DNA of 64,000 bases, taken from NCBI RefSeq assembly GCF_003711515.1, contig NW_021167079.1, positions 3,008,868 to 3,072,867 on the forward strand. The letters run 5' to 3'. The position numbers and the translations under genes are program-made. The stretch is from Sodiomyces alkalinus F11 (taxonomy: Eukaryota; Ascomycota; Sordariomycetes; Glomerellales; Plectosphaerellaceae). Below, piece by piece: positions 60,201-64,000 of the stretch. The stretch's first letter is position 1. Each line of letters begins with the position of its first letter. The notes under the pieces were generated by a model, which saw only the letters and a list, made by a program, of their open reading frames with translations, had not been told where the DNA came from and did not search any database.

Positions 60201-62391
60201 GATGGTTTCGGACACATGTATACAAACACAAGGTTTCAGGGGTCGGGACTGGGGTTCAAAGAAATTTGATAATTACTCTCTGCTCGGAGCGAAGAATATA
60301 GGCCGAAGATAGAGCAAAGGCGGCATCCGCGCTTTGGGCTACTCCTCTTTATATGGCATCTAGCCTTTAAACCATCTTCACACAAGCCGTTGAGTCCCCA
60401 GATGCGTACATGTATCTATCGTTAGCAGATTAGGGGGAATATCTCTCGCCTGCATGCAGCTACAACCTCATTTACACCCTTATATCGGCGATCCGTCCTT
60501 TATGGGTTCTAAAATGCGCCAGCCGGGTCCGCATCGGGAATCTGTTGGACTCCAGATTTTGCCATACACTGTAAGCTTGGTGCCTCCAGGCTCCAGCCTC
60601 CGAATCCTGCACGTTGGAATAACGCCGAAAATGCCTGCATACACCGAAGGCTACAGACATTATACATACCCCAAAAGACTGCGGGTTGGTGCACGAGTGA
60701 GAGCTTAAATGAGACATTCATGTTGGAGATAAGAGTCTCGTCACTGGGCTCGGGCGGGAGCTCACCATCTACTTGGCTATACATTCAACGGACTCCCGAG
60801 GAGACGGTATCACGCTGCATGCTGCATGCTGCTCTAGTTAGAAAACCCCATGTTTTCCATAATCCTGTCTTTTTTTTTCTCCGTTATCTATGGGGCCGAT
60901 AGAAAATGGGGTAGAGGGAAAAGAGAAACTCCGAAAGTTCGGACCCGAAAGCTTCGTTGGATCGAAAGGCAGCACGGGGAGGATTCGGCTGGCCCATTAT
61001 GCTGCACGCAGTTCCGGGTTGAGAAAAAGGCGCTAGAATACAAATACACTTAGCTTGGTGTGAGTCGTGCAGCTTTTTACCGAGTAACTTCTGTCGTTCA
61101 CTGGTTTCTTTTTTTTTTCATTTCTTTTTTTCATCTTCGTCGAGAATCATGGCTTCTCTGACCCTAAAGAGGCAGGACTGGAGAAGTGTTTCAAGTCACA
61201 TGCGAGCCTGCGAAGAGCCGAGTCAATAACAGGAAGTCTTTGGGCCTTTGTCTCTACTACACCGCCCCTCTCTTTATGCGAGCCACGCCATGTAGATGGG
61301 GGCGTGATACAGACATGCAGAACAATGCTTTTGCTACCACCACTCCGGTGATCTAGTAGCCAGCGACAGGCAGGCCCACTCGCAACTCGCAGGAGCGGTG
61401 GACGGACGAAGCAAACATCTCGTTTAGGAACAGGTTCCATTCTCGATTATGAATATCTACCGGATAATGGGTAAGGAAACTAGGCTTGCAATAATTTGTC
61501 ATTAATATTGTGGGGGAGGAGGGTCAAATCTGAGGTCGTAGACTCGTAGTAGGACACTTTATAAGTTTATATGGGTTTTGCATTTCGGACCCTGGCATTC
61601 AAACTTGTGGCAAAGGCTCCCAGACACTCGCAACTGATTCTCGTCCTAGTTGTAGGTTCCATGTCTTAGATTCGCTCCCCAAGGACGTATTGTTTCACCT
61701 GTTGACAAAGAAGACCGGAAGGTCGGGGGTCCGGGCGGCCGGGCCCCACTCCCCGGGTATCTGACAGACTAGTGCACGCGGTCTCGGCCCGCGCCTATTG
61801 TAACATCGGGGTATTTTCCGGGTTAATGACTAACCAGCAGTATGATCGTACGGTTCATACCAAAAGATACACTGCCTACACTACCTATATGTCTTAATTA
61901 ACAAGGTTCAGCAGCGGCCAGGACCCTGGACGACATGGAGGTTCATCCAGAGTAGAATATCAGCATGATCCCCCTGTTAACATGAATAATACGCACACTA
62001 TAAGCTTCTATCTCTCCATGTACTCGATAATATTGTGTCTTTGCTTCTGAGCAGCACCCACTCACATGTCTGAACTCGGCCACACGGGTAAAAGACCGGC
62101 AAAAGACCGAGAGGCCGGTTAAAGATGTTCAACTTGAAAAAACGCAAAGTGGTCGAAAGATATCCCACATATGCGAATCTAGGATACTGATTCCAAGGCA
62201 TATCGAACAAATAACGAAACCAAGGTAGAACGGTGAAAGATAACTGATCAAATTCTACGGGACTCAAGTGAGATACGAGACCATCGGTAGTCCTAAATAT
62301 CCCCAAGATTTGAAATCTATACCGGTATAACTAGAGACTATCTACCTCTACCTCTACTTCTACTATCGTACAGCCAAGACGAAACGATCTA
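60201..62391. other. Intergenic region, 2.2 kb
   Basis: Contains the P450 promoter (TATA at 60347-60353) and a GC-rich patch at 61715-61760 (CCGGGCGGCCGGGCCCC). The short frames present do not look like protein. It is mostly AT-rich from 61800 to 62390. Confidence 0.5.
60347..60353 (-). promoter_or_regulatory. TATA box of the P450 gene
   Basis: TATAAAG on the minus strand, 147 bases upstream of the ATG at 60200. An intact promoter element argues that the gene was active recently. Confidence 0.55.
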
Positions 62392-64000
62392 TTACAACTT
62401 GGCTTTACCTGCCACCAACCCATCCCAGTCTTGTTGCCTAAACGGCACATACGTCTGGCCCTTGCCCGTCTTCTCAATCCAAAATAGTTGGTCGATCTGC
62501 ACCTTCCTTGGATCAACGCCGTCCCTCTTCAGCGGGGCCTTGTTCTGTTTGTTATTGTGCGACGCCGTCTGATTTTGGAGGATGCGGAGGAAGATGGGCA
62601 CTGCGTACTTGGGCAGTTTGGAACGAGCGTGCCTTGAAGTCACCTGTCAGAATAATGCCATCTCTGCACGTTAAGTCAGGGGCAGAGGGCAGGACGGGTA
62701 ACGTACTTGAGAAGACCTGCGTAGTCGAACTTATCGCGTGCAGAAGGGTCGAGGTGGAGGGCGGCGGCGCCTGCCTTGCCATCGTGGCACGGCAGTTCGA
62801 CGCCGTAGACTACTGCCTCGTGTACCCCTGGGTAGGCGCCCAGGACTTGCGCCACCTCGGCGGTCGATACGTTTTCGCCTTTCCAGCGGAATGTGTCGCC
62901 CAGTCTAAGGTAGCGAGAAAGGTCAGCTTACCCGAGCTCCCCTGTACCGAGATGTCATGACGATCGATGAAGGAGAAGACGGGAAACAAGACAAAAGAAA
63001 AAAGAAAAAAAGGGAGAAAAGAAAACGAAAGGAACGGAAGGTAACTGACCGGTCGAGGAAAAACCACCGCCCATCAGCATCCATCCTCATGGCGTCGCCC
63101 GTCCGGTAATACAAGTCCCCCTTCTTAAGCACGTCTCGGATATATTTCTTCTCCGTCGCCTTTTCGTCCCCGTAATACCCAGGGAAGGGCCTCTCTCCGG
63201 GCATGACGACCAACACCTCACCCCCAACCTGATGCGGAGACCGCACCACGAGCCCCGTCTTCGCATCACGCCACACCTCCCCCGTGTCGGGATCCACGGC
63301 AGCGAAGACGTACTGGTCCCTATACCGCCAGCGCATCAACAAGCCGAGGTGCCCGACGGCGTGGGCGAGGAACTCCCCGCGCGCGAGGTTCCGCAGGGCC
63401 AGGGGACCCTCGGTGGAGTTGTAGAACTCGCCGAGGGTGTCGATGCCGAAGCGGGCCTGGAAGCGGGTCCACACGTCCGGGCGGCAGCCGTTGCCGTAGG
63501 CGGCGCGGGCCGTGTGCGCCTTGTCGTCCGGGGACGGCGGGGCGGCGAGGAGGTACCGCAGGGTTTCGCCGACGTAGAGGAACCAGGTGGCCTTGGAGGC
63601 GCGGATGTCGGGCCAGAAACTCGAGGCGCTGAATTTGGGGGCGACGCAGACGGTCGAGCCGCAGAGGATTTGGGACAGCATGGTGATGCCTCCGGTGCCG
63701 TGATAAAATGGCTGAGGGTTGGGCCCCGGTCAGAACTTCGCTTTCGGCTTTGGTTGGTGTCATGGTGAGTTGAGGGGGGATAGGAGCAGAGATAACTTAC
63801 CATGCAGACGTAGCATCGCTCATTCTTAGGACTGACGGGGTGGAGACCTAGCTCATTCTATCGGAAGGGTGTTCAGTATGTTCTTCCAACTCGGGAGAAT
63901 ATGAATCCAGAGGTACAAGGTCGACGAACCGATCGGATCAGAGAGAACGAAGCTGCGATAGGCAGAATGCAAGCCTTTGGCATGCCAGTCGTACCACTGA
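62392..64000 (-). CDS. FAT1-like very-long-chain acyl-CoA synthetase / fatty-acid transport protein (5' partial)
   Basis: Five exons are visible (63917..64000 partial, 63801..63847, 63050..63711, 62707..62904, 62392..62632) and yield about 409 residues; the N-terminal third lies outside the window. The AMP-binding signature SGTTGMPKA appears at the very edge, then [79 protein letters not shown] and HARSKLPKYAVPIFLRIL, the order and wording of FAT1/SLC27 enzymes. These activate long or very long chain fatty acids with ATP and CoA at the ER, peroxisome or plasma membrane. All exon junctions agree in phase. The intron at 62905-63049 holds a long polypyrimidine stretch in the sense direction. The first junction (63848-63916, donor GTACCT) is less certain than the rest. 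Confidence 0.9.

Overview
The window looks like nuclear DNA of a filamentous ascomycete (Pezizomycotina, most probably Sordariomycetes). Coding exons are GC-rich. Introns are mostly 50-130 nt with GTAWGT or GTGAGT donors, CTGAC or CTAAC branch sites and short AG tails. A 25-residue, seven-cysteine metallothionein closely resembles the Neurospora copper metallothionein from memory. Genes lie singly on both strands with long intergenic stretches and no operon logic. I rebuilt exon structures by requiring that splice phases agree and that the joined protein fits its family. 22 genes are well supported and two ORFs are doubtful; no tRNA, rRNA, CRISPR array or intact transposon was seen.

Left third (1-26 kb): an oxidoreductase-like mitochondrial protein, divergent from a large coiled-coil protein of unknown function; DPM3 of dolichol-phosphate-mannose synthase; a hypothetical protein; an AT-hook protein with Asn-rich repeats; a five-exon Csc1/OSCA-type channel; the metallothionein; a two-module CVNH lectin-like protein; mitochondrial ribosomal protein mL50; a cysteine-rich single-pass membrane protein; and a DAHP synthase of the shikimate pathway.

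Middle (26-46 kb): a 3.9 kb gene-poor stretch, a hypothetical protein with a conserved Cys-containing C-terminus, a Cox14-family assembly protein, ribosomal protein eL13 (its first coding exon is just ATG), an armadillo-type Rap1GDS/SmgGDS homologue, aldose 1-epimerase and a secreted LVIVD-repeat protein.

Right third (46-64 kb): an alpha-glucoside-type sugar transporter, an LRRC40-like leucine-rich-repeat protein, an MFS transporter, a cytochrome P450 interrupted by one in-frame TAG, and the 3' part of a FAT1-like acyl-CoA synthetase cut by the window edge. The last three sit next to each other and might be a small metabolic neighbourhood, but nothing in the sequence proves it.

Most genes are housekeeping and unrelated to each other. 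The most notable signals are the P450 nonsense codon, the metallothionein mini-gene with a TATA box and a candidate copper-response motif, exon-matched duplication in the CVNH gene, the 12-nt first exon and homopurine intron of the channel gene, a G-quadruplex motif before the LVIVD gene, and a dispersed AGGTACCT-type palindrome between genes. I found no convincing evidence of an entirely new multi-gene system.
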